DNA from: Maea johnstoni
Lineage: Eukaryota > Annelida > Polychaeta > Spionida > Magelonidae
Assembly: GCA_963942565.1 (NCBI GenBank)
Contig: CAWWDR010000024.1
Location: 16,931-80,930, forward strand
Length of the DNA stretch: 64,000 bases
Direction: 5' to 3'
Of the stretch, positions 1 through 11,060 are shown piece after piece (within the stretch, counting starts at the first letter, position 1; the number at the start of each line of letters is the position of its first letter). A model generated the notes under the pieces. It ran no database searches. It was not told where the DNA came from and worked only from the letters and a program-made list of their open reading frames with translations. The position numbers were made by a program, and so were the translations under genes.

Positions 1-779
1 TTGTGATGTTGAGAGTTCAATACAATTCAAAAGTTTATCTGGTTTTTGGAAAAACCCTATAATGCATTGGTCAAGGGATGGTATACACCCCAACAGTCAT
101 CACGGGCGTGAAAAATACATCCATAACATAAGATTCATCATATTTGATGCCATCACAAGAATTGTTAACAACAAATAGGAAAATGTTATTTTAAAATGAA
201 TCTCTGGTATAGTTATATATATCTATATATATATATATATATAAAATAGGTTATAAAGTCAATTATGACTAATTGATGTTGCACTCTAAAATCTCAGAGA
301 ATATGTCAATTACTTTTAAGTATTTACTATTTGGTAAAGCCATGAGCTTACTTAATTGTATTATGAGTATATATTTATGTTCATGTAGCATGCATATGTA
401 CGTATATGCATGCATTAGTATGATGTTACCTACAATAGTATATTGTGGATATTCATTTATTATGAACTAATTACATATATACATGTAGTATATATTGTGA
501 ATTTAAATCATTGTGTATACCATTTGGTACATTTGTTGGATTAATTACCTATATACATGTAGTATATTAGGAAATTTAATTCAATATTTATATTTTTGTT
601 ATCTATATATTGTATCATTTATTTATACCATTATTACATGTTTCATTTTCATTTGTGTCTAATTACTGACATTGCGTCGTGTTAGTCACATAATATTGAT
701 ATTTTCGTTACCGTTAAGTTGCAAAAAATTACAAAATATACTATTCCAACATTAATCAAGCTAATATGATTTATAACAC
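1..779. other. AT-rich non-coding region left of the DIRS element
   Basis: No convincing coding sequence is visible. There is a short TA-rich run near 208-243. A ~30-bp motif containing ATATACATGTAGTATAT occurs twice, near 476-495 and 550-568. The 5' flank or leader of the DIRS-type element must lie here, but I could not find its left terminal repeat by eye. Confidence 0.5.
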
Positions 780-821
780 ATGGTTACATGTTCCTGCTGG
801 CGTCTAATTTCACATTTCAGC

Positions 822-1994
822 ATGCGTCGTCGAAGCAGAAGACCAACAAAACGATTGATCGAGGATGATGGTGTTGACCAACCACAAGAAAAACGTGCCA
901 ATGACAATCAAGAAGAACAAGCACCAGCTGGTCAGTCTGATATGGTTCAGAACACCGAGACAAGTAACGTTACTAGCAATGAACTGATCCTTGAAATGTC
1001 AAAGACATTAGAACTCTTACAGAAACAACAAAGTGAAATCAAAGAACAATTAAATGTCATTAAAAGTAAAGATTTAGAATCAACTAAATCAATGTCGGTT
1101 GCAAATGCAACAGTAGTTCAAAACAAAGATAATGACAGCTCAAACGTTGAGCCTATAGCATCTACCTCAAATAACAAGGGTAATCCTGTTCAAAAATCCA
1201 GTAAAATAAAGAATACACTACAGGCGTTACTAGATCAAGATGACGATTATAACATTGACGAGGATTCTGACTGCGAATCCGAAGGTGAGTGTGCAGTTAC
1301 TTTTGCCAAACCTAGATCAGTCATGACTGGGGGACTACAGGTAGGTCAAGCTGTACATCTAAAACTAAAGCAAAAAATTTGGAATCAGCAATATGTGGAT
1401 TTTGCACTACTACTCAATCCATATTCAAAACCTAGTTCATATTCCATTTCTCTAAATTCTGAAGGGTTTTCTAACAAACCATCTTTGGAATTCACATCTC
1501 GTTCAAAACGTTTCTTGTCCGAGTTTGAATGGAATCAAGCTTGGGACAATTACATGGCCATATATCTAGCAAAATATCCAAAAGATCTCAATCCCATGTT
1601 ATCTTATCATCAGAATATCCAGAAAATGATGGCAAAACAAGCCAACTGGAGAGATTTTGACAATCAATTTAGAACAGATCGTGAATATATCAGATGTTCA
1701 TGGGATACGATCAGGGCAGACTTAGAACGTGAGGCATACGCTGTGCCAGTCAAACCTTTTCGTACCCAACAATCAAAATTTCAAAACAAACCCCTTGCAA
1801 ACAAAGGTTTCAACTCCAACATCCCTAAGGGATACTGCTACGATTTCCATTCACAAAACAAATTCTGCAACAGAGAAAAGTGTTCATTTAAACACCAGTG
1901 CCCAGAATGTCAGGGGAAACATGCACAATACCAACACAAATATAACTCCCAAAAGCCTGCTACCAACACCAATAATGGTTCAGCAGCTAAATGA
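822..1994 (+). CDS. Gag-like protein of the DIRS-type element
   Basis: About 391 residues from the ATG at 822; the frame is also open from an ATG at 780. The 822 start is preferred because the protein then opens with a basic stretch (MRRRSRRPTKR). In order come an acidic and Gln-rich N-terminus, a probable coiled coil rich in Leu, Glu, Gln and Lys (positions about 998-1080), a conserved central region, and a C-terminal Cys/His cluster (about 1830-1945) of the CCCH/zinc-knuckle kind usual in DIRS/Ngaro gag proteins. The product would coat the element RNA. Its end meets the start of the RT region in another frame. This is a fossil mobile-element gene, not a host gene. Confidence 0.75.
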   Translation: MRRRSRRPTKRLIEDDGVDQPQEKRANDNQEEQAPAGQSDMVQNTETSNVTSNELILEMSKTLELLQKQQSEIKEQLNVIKSKDLESTKSMSVANATVVQNKDNDSSNVEPIASTSNNKGNPVQKSSKIKNTLQALLDQDDDYNIDEDSDCESEGECAVTFAKPRSVMTGGLQVGQAVHLKLKQKIWNQQYVDFALLLNPYSKPSSYSISLNSEGFSNKPSLEFTSRSKRFLSEFEWNQAWDNYMAIYLAKYPKDLNPMLSYHQNIQKMMAKQANWRDFDNQFRTDREYIRCSWDTIRADLEREAYAVPVKPFRTQQSKFQNKPLANKGFNSNIPKGYCYDFHSQNKFCNREKCSFKHQCPECQGKHAQYQHKYNSQKPATNTNNGSAAK

Positions 1995-3534
1995 TTTACT
2001 TAATGGCTACCACAATAAAGATTTTATAATAAATGGTTTCACAGAAGGATTTCGGTTAAAATTTGAAGGTGAAGATTTACCACTAGATTCAAAGAACTCC
2101 CAATCAGCCATCAACAACCCAGAAGCTGTGAACTTAAAACTCAAACAAGAAATCGATCTTGGAAGAATCGTAGGTCCATTTGAGAAACAACCTTTCCCAA
2201 ATTTCAAATCATTTCCACTAGCAATTAAAGAAAAGAAAAACACAGGGAAATATCGTTTACTCCATAATCTTTCTTATCCATATGACGATAGATCAGTCAA
2301 CTTTAACATTTCTCATGAGAATTCAACTGTAAAATACGCAAAAATACACGACGCCATACTGCAAATTCAATCCTGCTCACCCAAAGCATTTTTGGCGAAA
2401 TCAGACATTTCAGACGCGTTTCGAATAGTACCTTTACACCCATCTCAATACCACTTGACTGGTTTCTACTGGCACGGTTATTATTATGATCGTTGTTTAC
2501 CAATGGGCTGTTCAAGTTCTTGCCAAATATTTGAAGAGGTCTCTAACGCTCTAAAATGGATTTTAGAATATAAGTTAGGCGTTAAAAACGTAATTAAAAT
2601 TTTGGATGATTTCCTCTTCATAAATAACTCAAAACAAGAATGTCAAAATTACTTGAATAAATTCTGTTGGCTATGTCGAGAAGTAGGAGTACCTTTGGCT
2701 CCGCATAAAACTGTCAACCCTACAAATGATTTAGACTTTCTGGGAGTAGGTTTGAACTCAATAGAAATGTTAGCTTACATACCCCAAGATAAAATAACTG
2801 ACTACACTCAATTAGTAACAAGTACTTTGAATAAATCAAAAGTAACATTACGAGAGCTTAAGTCTTTATTAGGGAAACTACAATTTTCTACATGCATCAT
2901 AACAACAGGCAGAGCTTTTCTCCGCCGTATGTACGACCTAACAAAAGGTATTGCAAAACCTTTCTATTTTATCCGTATAACGAAGGAAGTTAAAGAGGAT
3001 TTAAAAATCTGGGAAATGTTCTTAAAGAATTTCAACGGTAAAACAATAATCCGTGAATTGCCAGTTAACGATTCATTGACTCTTCACATGTATTCCGACG
3101 CTTCAAAATTAGGGTTTGGTGCTACATTTGGTTCCGAATGGATACAAAGCACTTAGCCAGAAAATTGGAAAGTTCTTAACATAGCTTTATTGGAATTATT
3201 TCCAATATATGTTATGATTAACATGTTCGGAATGAAACTTACCAACTCTAAGATCCTATTTCATTGTGACAACATCGCTGTTGTATCAATCGTCAATAAT
3301 CAAACTTCCAAAGATAAATTGATTATGAAATTAGTAAGACCACTAGTATTGTTACTTTTACAATTTAACATCAACTTTAAAGCAGTACACATAGCAGGGG
3401 TAAAAAATGTATTAGCTGATGCTATTTCTCGCTACCAGGTAGACAACAAGATGCTGGAGATGTATGGCATGCAAGAGAAACCTCTAGACATACCAGAAAC
3501 TCTCAAACCAACCAACTTTCAACTATGGTCATGA
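1990..3534 (+). pseudogene. Reverse transcriptase / RNase H region of the DIRS-type element
   Basis: The region carries RT palm motifs typical of the DIRS order. A fingers segment runs from about 2230 to 2310, an aspartate-bearing motif A from about 2395 to 2430, and the ILDDFLF-type catalytic motif lies near 2600. An RNase H domain follows, with an SDAS motif near 3090 and a terminal HIAG...ADAISR motif near 3390-3430. These motifs identify the enzyme that would copy the element RNA into DNA. There is about one break, so the region is treated as a fossil. It starts close to the gag end and slightly overlaps the recombinase frame. Confidence 0.8.
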
Positions 3535-4436
3535 CTCTGTTAGACTTGTCACTAGCAGATTCTACTAAGAAAGCTTACAATCATCACTGGAATACATTCA
3601 CCAAGTTCTTACTGAACGATTTGAATCAAAATACAATCAGTATGCCTGTACGGGCTATGGATGTAGCTTTGTTCATATCTCACTTATTCTTACAGGGTCT
3701 CATGTACAGTACTATTAGATCATACGTTTCAGCAATATCTTTTGTACATAAGATTAAGGGTCATGAGGACCCAGGTTGTGCATTCCTAGTCAATAAAATA
3801 CTCAGAGGCGTACAAAAAGCTCGTTATAACAAAAAGCAACCTCTTAAACCAATTGATAAGGCTTTGTTATATAGTCTGGTGAACACATTACCTTTCATTG
3901 CCGACAGCAAATTTAACATGATCTTGTATAAAGCATTATTCTTGATTACATTTTATGCTTGCTTACGAGCAGGTGAGATAGTAATTTCAAATACTAACAA
4001 ACATACTATTTGCATCAATCAACTTAGAACAACAAAAACCGATGCTGGGTTTGGCTACCAAATAATTCTGAATTCATACAAGCACAGTGGAACAAACTGT
4101 CCAAAAATTAACATACAACCCAATGGTTCAGATCAATGTCCAGTTAGCGCTTTGTCTAAGTACTTAGCACTGCGCCCAAATAAGTCTGGACCAATATTTA
4201 TAGACATCACAGGTCAACCAATCAATCGTAAACAATTCAGTGATACATTGAAGAATTGCCTGGCGTTCAGAAAAATTCCAGCAAATTATTACAATACACA
4301 TTCATTCCGCATTGGTAGAGCAACACAAATGGCTTCAGATGAATACAGCGATCCATTCATAAAATCTGTAGGTAGATGGAAAAGTGCAGCATTTAAGAAA
4401 TATATAAGGCCAAACCACATAGACATGCCAAATTAA
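3525..4436 (+). CDS. Tyrosine recombinase of the DIRS-type element
   Basis: This 303-residue frame is of the phage-integrase/tyrosine recombinase class. An N-terminal SAM-like core-binding part (residues about 5-110) precedes the catalytic domain. The first catalytic Arg is in ACLRAGEIV near residue 146. The HxxR box is HSFRIGRA near residue 262. The tyrosine is in KKYIRP near residue 292. In DIRS, Ngaro and PAT elements this enzyme integrates a circular DNA intermediate without making target-site duplications. The start overlaps the end of the RT/RNase H frame by a few bases, an arrangement common in the order. The frame looks whole. Confidence 0.85.
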   Translation: MVMTLLDLSLADSTKKAYNHHWNTFTKFLLNDLNQNTISMPVRAMDVALFISHLFLQGLMYSTIRSYVSAISFVHKIKGHEDPGCAFLVNKILRGVQKARYNKKQPLKPIDKALLYSLVNTLPFIADSKFNMILYKALFLITFYACLRAGEIVISNTNKHTICINQLRTTKTDAGFGYQIILNSYKHSGTNCPKINIQPNGSDQCPVSALSKYLALRPNKSGPIFIDITGQPINRKQFSDTLKNCLAFRKIPANYYNTHSFRIGRATQMASDEYSDPFIKSVGRWKSAAFKKYIRPNHIDMPN

Positions 4437-4650
4437 ATAAATCCTACATCAATCCTGTTATTTAATATATGCTGGCTATGGTGACTGCACACTCATCCGT
4501 GATTGATATTGTACAATCTGAGACATTAACATATCAATATTCATTTCAATTTAAGTATGTATTTATAATGTAATTATTCTTTGAAATACGTCAAAGATAT
4601 ATTGTCTGGCTGACAGTCCTCTCTATCATTACATGATAGAAAGTCCTTAT

Positions 4651-4942
4651 GGCGCTATTTCAGGTCAGCCTAAGGTAATTGTATGTATATACTTGTTAAT
4701 ATATTTATCTAATGAATTAAAATTGCAACAATCAAAGGTATATCTATAAATAGATATATCTAACGTTACGGTATATAGAATATTTCTACATCATCTGTAA
4801 TACAGAGTTATGGTATATATCAATTATCATTATGCATATGCATATGATTATTGACATTGTTATTACTTGTAAATAAATATGTTATTTATTAAATATTTAT
4901 TATTACCCAAAACAATTTATGCTCTTGTTGTGATTTCAAAAT
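4651..4942. repeat. Direct repeat copy 1 (B1) of the DIRS-type element
   Basis: 292 bp, starting GGCGCTATTTCAGG and ending ATTTCAAAAT. By eye it is identical to 5266-5557. The position right after the recombinase gene fits B1 of split direct repeats. It contains small palindromes such as ATGCATATGCAT. Confidence 0.85.
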
Positions 4943-4984
4943 CATACGTTTGGTGTCCGTACGGACCCAGACGTATTTTGAAAT
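4933..4984. repeat. 52-nt imperfect palindrome at the B1/A2 junction
   Basis: ATTTCAAAAT and its reverse complement ATTTTGAAAT bracket a core with the perfect 12-bp palindrome GTCCGTACGGAC at the centre. It sits exactly where the first direct repeat ends and the 323-bp spacer (A2) begins. A palindrome at this junction is a plausible recombinase core site, which is inference. Confidence 0.75.
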
Positions 4985-5265
4985 ACAATAAAGCTTACCC
5001 TAACCTCTCACTGTATATATCATGCTGTAATGGCGGTTTAGAGTGCGCGCGCATCTCTCTCGTGCACTTCCTGTATTGTGACGTCATACCCTAACAACGG
5101 GACGCTGTTACGGGTTTCTCGTCGCCGGCTAACAGCAACGGAACTATACGCTACTTCGTAGTATAGCTCTGTCAAATTTATTAATTATTCTAGTTAAAAA
5201 AAACCCACCACATATCCCTCCCTATTTGTTACAAGTGTACAAGCATAATATATCTTATTCGTTTA

Positions 5266-5557
5266 GGCGCTATTTCAGGTCAGCCTAAGGTAATTGTATG
5301 TATATACTTGTTAATATATTTATCTAATGAATTAAAATTGCAACAATCAAAGGTATATCTATAAATAGATATATCTAACGTTACGGTATATAGAATATTT
5401 CTACATCATCTGTAATACAGAGTTATGGTATATATCAATTATCATTATGCATATGCATATGATTATTGACATTGTTATTACTTGTAAATAAATATGTTAT
5501 TTATTAAATATTTATTATTACCCAAAACAATTTATGCTCTTGTTGTGATTTCAAAAT
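5266..5557. repeat. Direct repeat copy 2 (B2) of the DIRS-type element
   Basis: Second copy of the 292-bp repeat at 4651-4942, in the same orientation. Its end is taken as the right end of the element, because unrelated sequence follows from 5558. Confidence 0.85.
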
Positions 5558-6195
5558 GTTATACTCATTTGAAAGGCTTTTTGGATGGGTGAGCGAGTAT
5601 CAGATTATACTGTATAAAGTATTGTGGGTTTGGTATTTTTCAATATCTCTTTTTATTTAAACACCTCTGTAGGCTTTAGGTTTTCAAGAGGCCTGCCTTA
5701 AGCTACACATACCTTCTTATTGTCAAATGTATAGCAGACCTCCTTGGGTGGAACATTTTCTAAATCATTTTGTGAATGTGAGGTGCACATTTGTTCTATA
5801 CTGAATTACTGAGGGATTTGTGCATTATTCTTTGCTCCAGGACTTAAATACTAGGACACCCATGTTTGCCTTCATTAATCAGTACCTATGAACTCCTGCG
5901 TAGAGTAAACATATTTTCTTGTCAACAAGGTATTTAAACAAAGCAGTGTCCACCTTGTGTATGGTAAACAAAATATTTATCATTACTGGGGTCAGTAATC
6001 TTTGTGGTATTATAGAAATACAGGTCCCCTTTTCGAGGTAGGGAACCGCTTTCTATTTTTGATATGTGTTTATCTACATTAAACTCTTCAATTCAGAACT
6101 TTCAGCATATTACACACATTAAGAAGTATTAAACAGCTGTTATAAAACATACTCATACTGAATAAAAGATAAGTTATGACATTTTTACAAAGGGT
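5558..6195. other. Non-coding stretch
   Basis: Ordinary AT-rich sequence with no gene, RNA or repeat that I can recognise. Confidence 0.4.
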
Positions 6196-6214
6196 CACAT
6201 TCATCATAGCTAGA

Positions 6215-6365
6215 AAAGTAATAAGTAATTGTAATATATTACATTTCAAAAGTAATTGTAATTGTAATAGGGATGGTGATTTTCAAAAGTAATTGTAATT
6301 GTAATTGTAATAGGGCCAATACAAAGTAATTGTAATTGTAATATATTACTTTCAAAAGTAATTGA
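6215..6365. repeat. Degenerate AAGTAATTGTAATTGTAAT simple repeat
   Basis: Several imperfect copies of a 6-bp ATTGTA-type motif separated by AAGTAATT and ATATATTACTTTC blocks. Any reading frame across it is low-complexity and not a gene. Confidence 0.7.
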
Positions 6366-6415
6366 CCCCATGCCTGGTCGATATAGTTCTCTTTTCACAT
6401 GTTTGTATAGTAAAC

Positions 6416-6545
6416 AAGTCGCAATGGCCTCATCGATAGCGCACTTGGCTATCAGTCCAGGGGACGCAGGATCGATTCCATCTACCCGAAACATCACCTG
6501 CCCAGTGCTTCGTGTGGCACTTGGAAATATTTCCCACTCAAAATA
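6416..6545 (+). mobile_element. tRNA-derived SINE-like fragment
   Basis: Contains a pol III A-box-like segment (TGGCCTCATCGATAGCGCA) and, about 30 bp on, a B-box-like GGATCGATTCC. This is the layout of a tRNA-like SINE head. It continues with CCCAGTGCTTCGTGTGGCACTT. It does not fold into a clean functional tRNA, so it is called as a SINE relic. Confidence 0.55.
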
Positions 6546-7144
6546 ACAGTTTGATGGGTGTAAGTATTAAATTATATCTGTTGATGAAGGAAATGTTCCC
6601 TTAAGTTCCCTACGATGTTGGTATTATCACACAATTTCTATTCCAAGACGCATGCGACCTGTTCACGGCACTTTGGACGCATGCGATCAATCAGCCGTAC
6701 GGAGGTCTTAGTCTGATGTGACCAGGGCTTTAGCAGAGATTGTTCAGTCGTCGTTCTGTGTGAATGAATGAATGGGAGCGGCGTACTTGTTTACATTGTA
6801 AAGGAAGTTGGACCCGCACATGCGCAGGAGCCGCTCTAGTTTTGCGAGGAGCTTACATCCGGGTACCGCTTTGAGGCTATGAAGCTTCGGTACACCGACC
6901 GGCTGCCAATCCACTTGTGGTTGCTTATCTAAGGTCTATGTGCAAGAAAACCTGTTTTATGAAAGCTGAGATTTTAGAGAGGTCCAATATCTAAACTAAT
7001 CTTGTGATATCTTCACAATTTCCCTGGGGTACGTGGGGCCGAAAGACAGAGATGTGGATTTCTAATACATGTACATATTAGACTCGTTTTAAAGCAGGTA
7101 CAATCTTGGACCAATGTTACTAAGAAAGGAACTTTTTGACAGAG
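6546..7144. other. Non-coding stretch
   Basis: No gene seen. Composition is more GC-rich around 6640-6900 than in the flanks, but no promoter or exon structure could be supported. Confidence 0.35.
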
Positions 7145-7156
7145 AGGTCCATTATA

Positions 7157-7200
7157 GCTCGCGTAGTGAGTCGGCCGAAGGCCGGCTCAGCGTAGCGAGC
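7157..7200. repeat. 44-nt hairpin, copy 1
   Basis: GCTCGCGTAGTGAG pairs with CTCAGCGTAGCGAGC around a CGGCC-GAA-GGCCG tip. The same hairpin recurs at 11017-11060. It could be a transposon end or transcription stop; its function is unknown. Confidence 0.7.
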
Positions 7201-7475
7201 ATTTACGGTATATATATAGTGTAATGGCAGGATACACACTGAGGCAGGATTTTTGGTGTTGACGTCTGTCTGTTCCTCTCTCGTCGGGCTCGCTCGCTCG
7301 ACCCTGCTCGCTCGATTACCTCGGAAAAATGAGCATAACTTTTTGCTTTAAGAGCACATTTTGCTGCCAGATCGTTTCATGTTTTAAATATTTCTTAATC
7401 AAATAATAAATTTGGATTGTTTCCTTTAAATTGTGTCAAAATAGCGTCTTGGTCGCCGACTGTCGTGCAACACAC

Positions 7476-7973
7476 CATTCTCCTACACAGAGATCCCGCT
7501 ACGCATAGTATCTCTGCCACTACGTCGGGACTATTTCGCGGAATATTTTGAAAAGTGACGTCATTAGATATATCCCATTGGTCAAAACGTGTGATTCACG
7601 CGACGCGCGTGGTCAAAATTACAATCAACAATGACGTCATCCTCGCAGAGGCCTGTTTGTTGCGAGAGCGCTGGACGGCCGACTGGCTGATTGGTCAATG
7701 CAGGACTTTTCACCGCATATTCTCATGAGCTATCGCAAATAGTACTATGGCATTACGCCCGAAATGTCATATATATCGTAGTTTGCGCAATTATAAATAA
7801 CTGAATGGCGAATAATGCACGGAAGCTTCATATTTGGTATACTTTTTGAAATCGTACAATGAAACAGGACAGAACGTAAGAAAACATGCATTAGTGATCG
7901 TGCAGTCGCTTGCGGAGATACTAGTCGTGTAGCAATCCAACCGGAAGACGGTATCGTCGCCCTGGCAGAGTGG
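7476..7973. mobile_element. 498-bp insertion with 8-bp target duplication
   Basis: The two direct copies of the hairpin segment agree up to CAACACAC. In the right copy this is followed directly by GCCGAACTATGC (around 11322). In the left copy 498 extra bases intervene, and CAACACAC is repeated at 7974-7981 before GCCGAACTATGC resumes. The paralogue is therefore an empty site. An 8-bp duplication fits hAT- or P-like insertion. Terminal inverted repeats are weak at best. Confidence 0.7.
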
Positions 7974-8165
7974 CAACACACGCCGAACTATGCAATAATT
8001 CGCGCTTCCGAAAAGCGCAAAGGCCGAGCGGCAGCTTTACTAAATATTTTTACTTTTCTTTGAATGATATTGGCATGGCAAGGAAGAGTGCGCATAGATT
8101 CGGAATTCATGATTTTCACAATTTCAAAGCTTTAAATGCTTTCGCAGCTCGATATTTCTGCCTTA

Positions 8166-8976
8166 ATAGGCGGATCCAGGAGGGAGGACTCACCCGGTGC
8201 GCCCCTGTAGTCTATCTAACTTGAGTTGGCTAACCGCTTTTTCCTCTTTTTTCCCACAAAAAGTTCGTTTTTGCCTTCCAAACTAGGCAAACTTCTTTGC
8301 AGCACTACCGCGTGTTTAAACATACTTTTTGTCTTAAATTTTGTCTGTTGATTTTGCTCATTAGGTCCCATGGTAAAATTTGCCCATTGCCTATACTATT
8401 GACATTGAGTACAAACACACGAGATCGTCATTGTTGGCAATGAGCTAAAAAGTTGACTTGCAATTGGGGTCGTTAAAACAAATAGTTTAGAATTGATGGA
8501 GGGTGGTCCTGGGTAATCTGAATTGGGGGGGGGGGGCGAAAATTTCTTTTGATCACTATTTTGAGGGGAGGAAGAGAAATGAGGCAGAGGGAGGGGGCAT
8601 ATTCAGAATTTAGGGGGGCGGAGGCAATTTTTTCCCACTCTCCCCAATACCATGCATCGCACGGGGAGATTGATGGTATATATAAAATTGGGACGAGACC
8701 TACAATTTTTAAAATGAGATTTAGAAAGGACACGATCTAAGGATTATTTAAGTAAAGTTTGAAAAAAATGGTAGTAAACTTGGAAATTAATGAGCAAGTA
8801 TGCGAAACAATAGCCTACGATGGTGCAGGCGTGATAGGCCGCAATATTTTTTTCTTCCGCAGCTTGTCTAGAATACAACCTATTTTTTCCTGCCGGGATT
8901 ACTGGGATTACTTCCCATAAGGGTCAAATAAAAGGTCCAAATTGCACACCCCTGTACCCTGAAATCCAAGATCCGC
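8166..8976. mobile_element. MITE-like insertion with GGCGGATC ends
   Basis: Begins AGGCGGATCCAGGAGG and ends with the near reverse complement GATCCGCCGC. It interrupts the left arm of the foldback repeat, whose other copies run straight from ATTTCTGC into ATTCCCCTTC. Contains G-runs near 8525-8545 and 8583-8620. No reading frame of note. Confidence 0.55.
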
Positions 8977-11016
8977 CGCTGCCATTCCCTTTCAAATGCA
9001 GTCAAAAAGTTACGTGACGTCAATATTTACTTGTTCTTCGCGAAAATTTATCTGGAGCTCCATGATATAAACTTTATATTTGTGCAATAACCACACAGTA
9101 GGAGTAGCGATTGACCGAAAATATGGCATGAAATTACAACGATTTCAATCTGTTGCAAAATCGTCATTTCGCAACAAATTTCAACTTGAATTAATTGACA
9201 AGTAGAATTAATTGTGGCGGTTCTAAAAACTTAAACCGCATTGAAATTGACCCACGGAAAGACCAGTAATTCATTTTAACAGTGTATCAGCATAACTGGT
9301 GCTAGTATCGACATTTTACCCTAGATGTCGCCACTCGTCATTTGGCGGGATTCGATGACGTCATTTTCGTGCCATATTCCGCCGATAGAGAGCGCTATTT
9401 GTTGCCTGGTCATCTACGCTCAAAACAGTATATAATTTGCCCTTTCGAAAAGGGCAAAGTCATGGGCGGGAATTTTTTTAAATGCATATGTCTAAGTTGC
9501 AATATGTCTAATGACTAAATCTAAGTTTGCCTTTTGCTCTTACCACATGTTATACAATGTAGTTTTGAAAATTACTCCACATTCGTTTTTTCCCGATTTT
9601 CAGTTCTCTGCCTTTGTTGCATGAAATCTTCCCTATTGTAGCTGATTTTTCACAAGTTTTATTTTTTCCAATTTCATTTCGCATCTTTCATTTTTTAAAT
9701 TTCACAAGGCCAAAACGTGAGAACACATACATAGTTTCGTCCCAGGAAAAGCTGATGAGTTGACCGGCTCTCCTGAGCAATCTTTCCCAGATACGCATAC
9801 AGCCGGCAATGTACGTTCACAATAAAAAATAAATTGCTCGCCATTCTGTGGGTCAATTTTAATGAAATTTAGATCGTTAGAACCGCAACAATTTATTCCA
9901 TTTGGCTATCAATTCGCTTTAAAAGCGGTAGCAAAATGTAGATTTTGCGACAGCTTGAAATCTTGGTCAGAACGGAAAAAATGAAATCATCCAAAGCTTC
10001 GCGCTCGCTTCTTGGCTAAATTGCCAGCATTATATTATTGCCGCCCAGGGTCACGGTCAAAGTAATACTGCACGTTGTGATCCGTGACCCAATTACGGCC
10101 AGCTGTGACAAGTTCACGTGATGTGATTGTTGCACGTTCAGAAACACGCAACAATCACATTACGTGGGAGCGTCTTCTGAACTCGCGATTCTTAGCGAGA
10201 CTGGAAGCTGATACGCCCATGAAATTGATACAATTTATAGAATTTACAGGAATCAATCGTTACATTACGGCACGAATGGTCTAGTAGCGATCTCTATTTA
10301 GTATTCCCGCACACTCCATGTGTGCTTGCTAAAAGGTCTCGCGAGATCGTGCGTTCTCCGCCATTTTAAAATGGCGGCGACTGTAGCAGATGCGGCAATG
10401 TAATTCCGAGCTCATGACTTCGCTCGGAAACAACTGAAACATACATGCTCACGTGCGACAAATGCTGACGTATTGAAATGACGTCATGTTACGATGGAAG
10501 TCCGCGTATTCCAAAGTCGTAACTTCGATGTTCACGGTAAAAATGACTTTACTCATCTTTCCGTGAATCGATTTCAATGCAGTTTAGATTGCTACAACCG
10601 CCACAAATAACTCTACATGTCTCTTAATTCTAGATGAAATCTGTCGTGAAATGACGATTTTGCAACAGGTTGAAGTCGTAGTAATTTTTATGCCATATTT
10701 TCGGTCCATCGCTACGCATACTGTGTGTGGTTATTGCACAAATATGAAGCTCATATGAAGGGGCTTCCAATATGTTTCAGCGAAGTTTCATTAAGGAATG
10801 ACGTCACGGATAACAATAACAAACACTTTGTGACTGCATTTGAAGGGGAATGCAGAAATATCATCGAGCTGCGCGAGCATTTAAAGCTTTGCTTTCTCAT
10901 CATATTAAATAGATTGTCCCTGTTTTTGCAGAACTTGAAAATAAAATCTCAACTTCAGAAGTTTAATAATGAGAATGTGTCCTCGAAAGAAAACGAAAAA
11001 TAATGTGTCCTTAATA

Positions 11017-11060
11017 GCTCGCGTAGTGAGTCGGCCGAAGGCCGGCTCAGCGTAGCGAGC
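11017..11060. repeat. 44-nt hairpin, copy 2
   Basis: Same stem-loop as at 7157-7200, followed by the same ~260 bp of downstream sequence (GCATTTACGG and onward). Confidence 0.7.

Larger units (their letters stand above)
780..5557 (+). mobile_element. DIRS-order (Ngaro-like) tyrosine-recombinase retrotransposon fossil
   Basis: Three reading frames follow in the order gag-like protein, reverse transcriptase/RNase H, tyrosine recombinase. Behind them sit two identical 292-bp direct repeats (4651-4942 and 5266-5557) separated by 323 bp. This matches the B1-A2-B2 half of the split direct repeats known from Ngaro and PAT-type elements. No methyltransferase domain is visible, which also favours Ngaro over DIRS1. 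The A1 copy expected 5' of gag was not found by eye, so the true left end is unknown and may lie outside the window. The identity of the two repeats suggests a young copy. It is nearly whole, with about one break in the RT/RNase H part. Confidence 0.85.
7145..11060. mobile_element. Composite foldback-like repeat, left part of the 7-15.7 kb complex
   Basis: A segment of about 310 bp starting with a 44-nt hairpin occurs in direct orientation at 7154-7475 and 11014-11322. Between them are inverted arms: 8113-8160 and 8985-9250 are reverse complements of parts of 10555-10905. The arms also match 28632-28970 and 37337-37530. No protein is encoded. This is best read as a palindromic non-autonomous transposon damaged by later insertions. 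Its exact ends are uncertain. Confidence 0.55.

Noticed and set aside
6416-6490. Possible tRNA gene
   Set aside because: A- and B-box-like motifs are present, but the arms do not pair into a full cloverleaf and a SINE-type tail follows.
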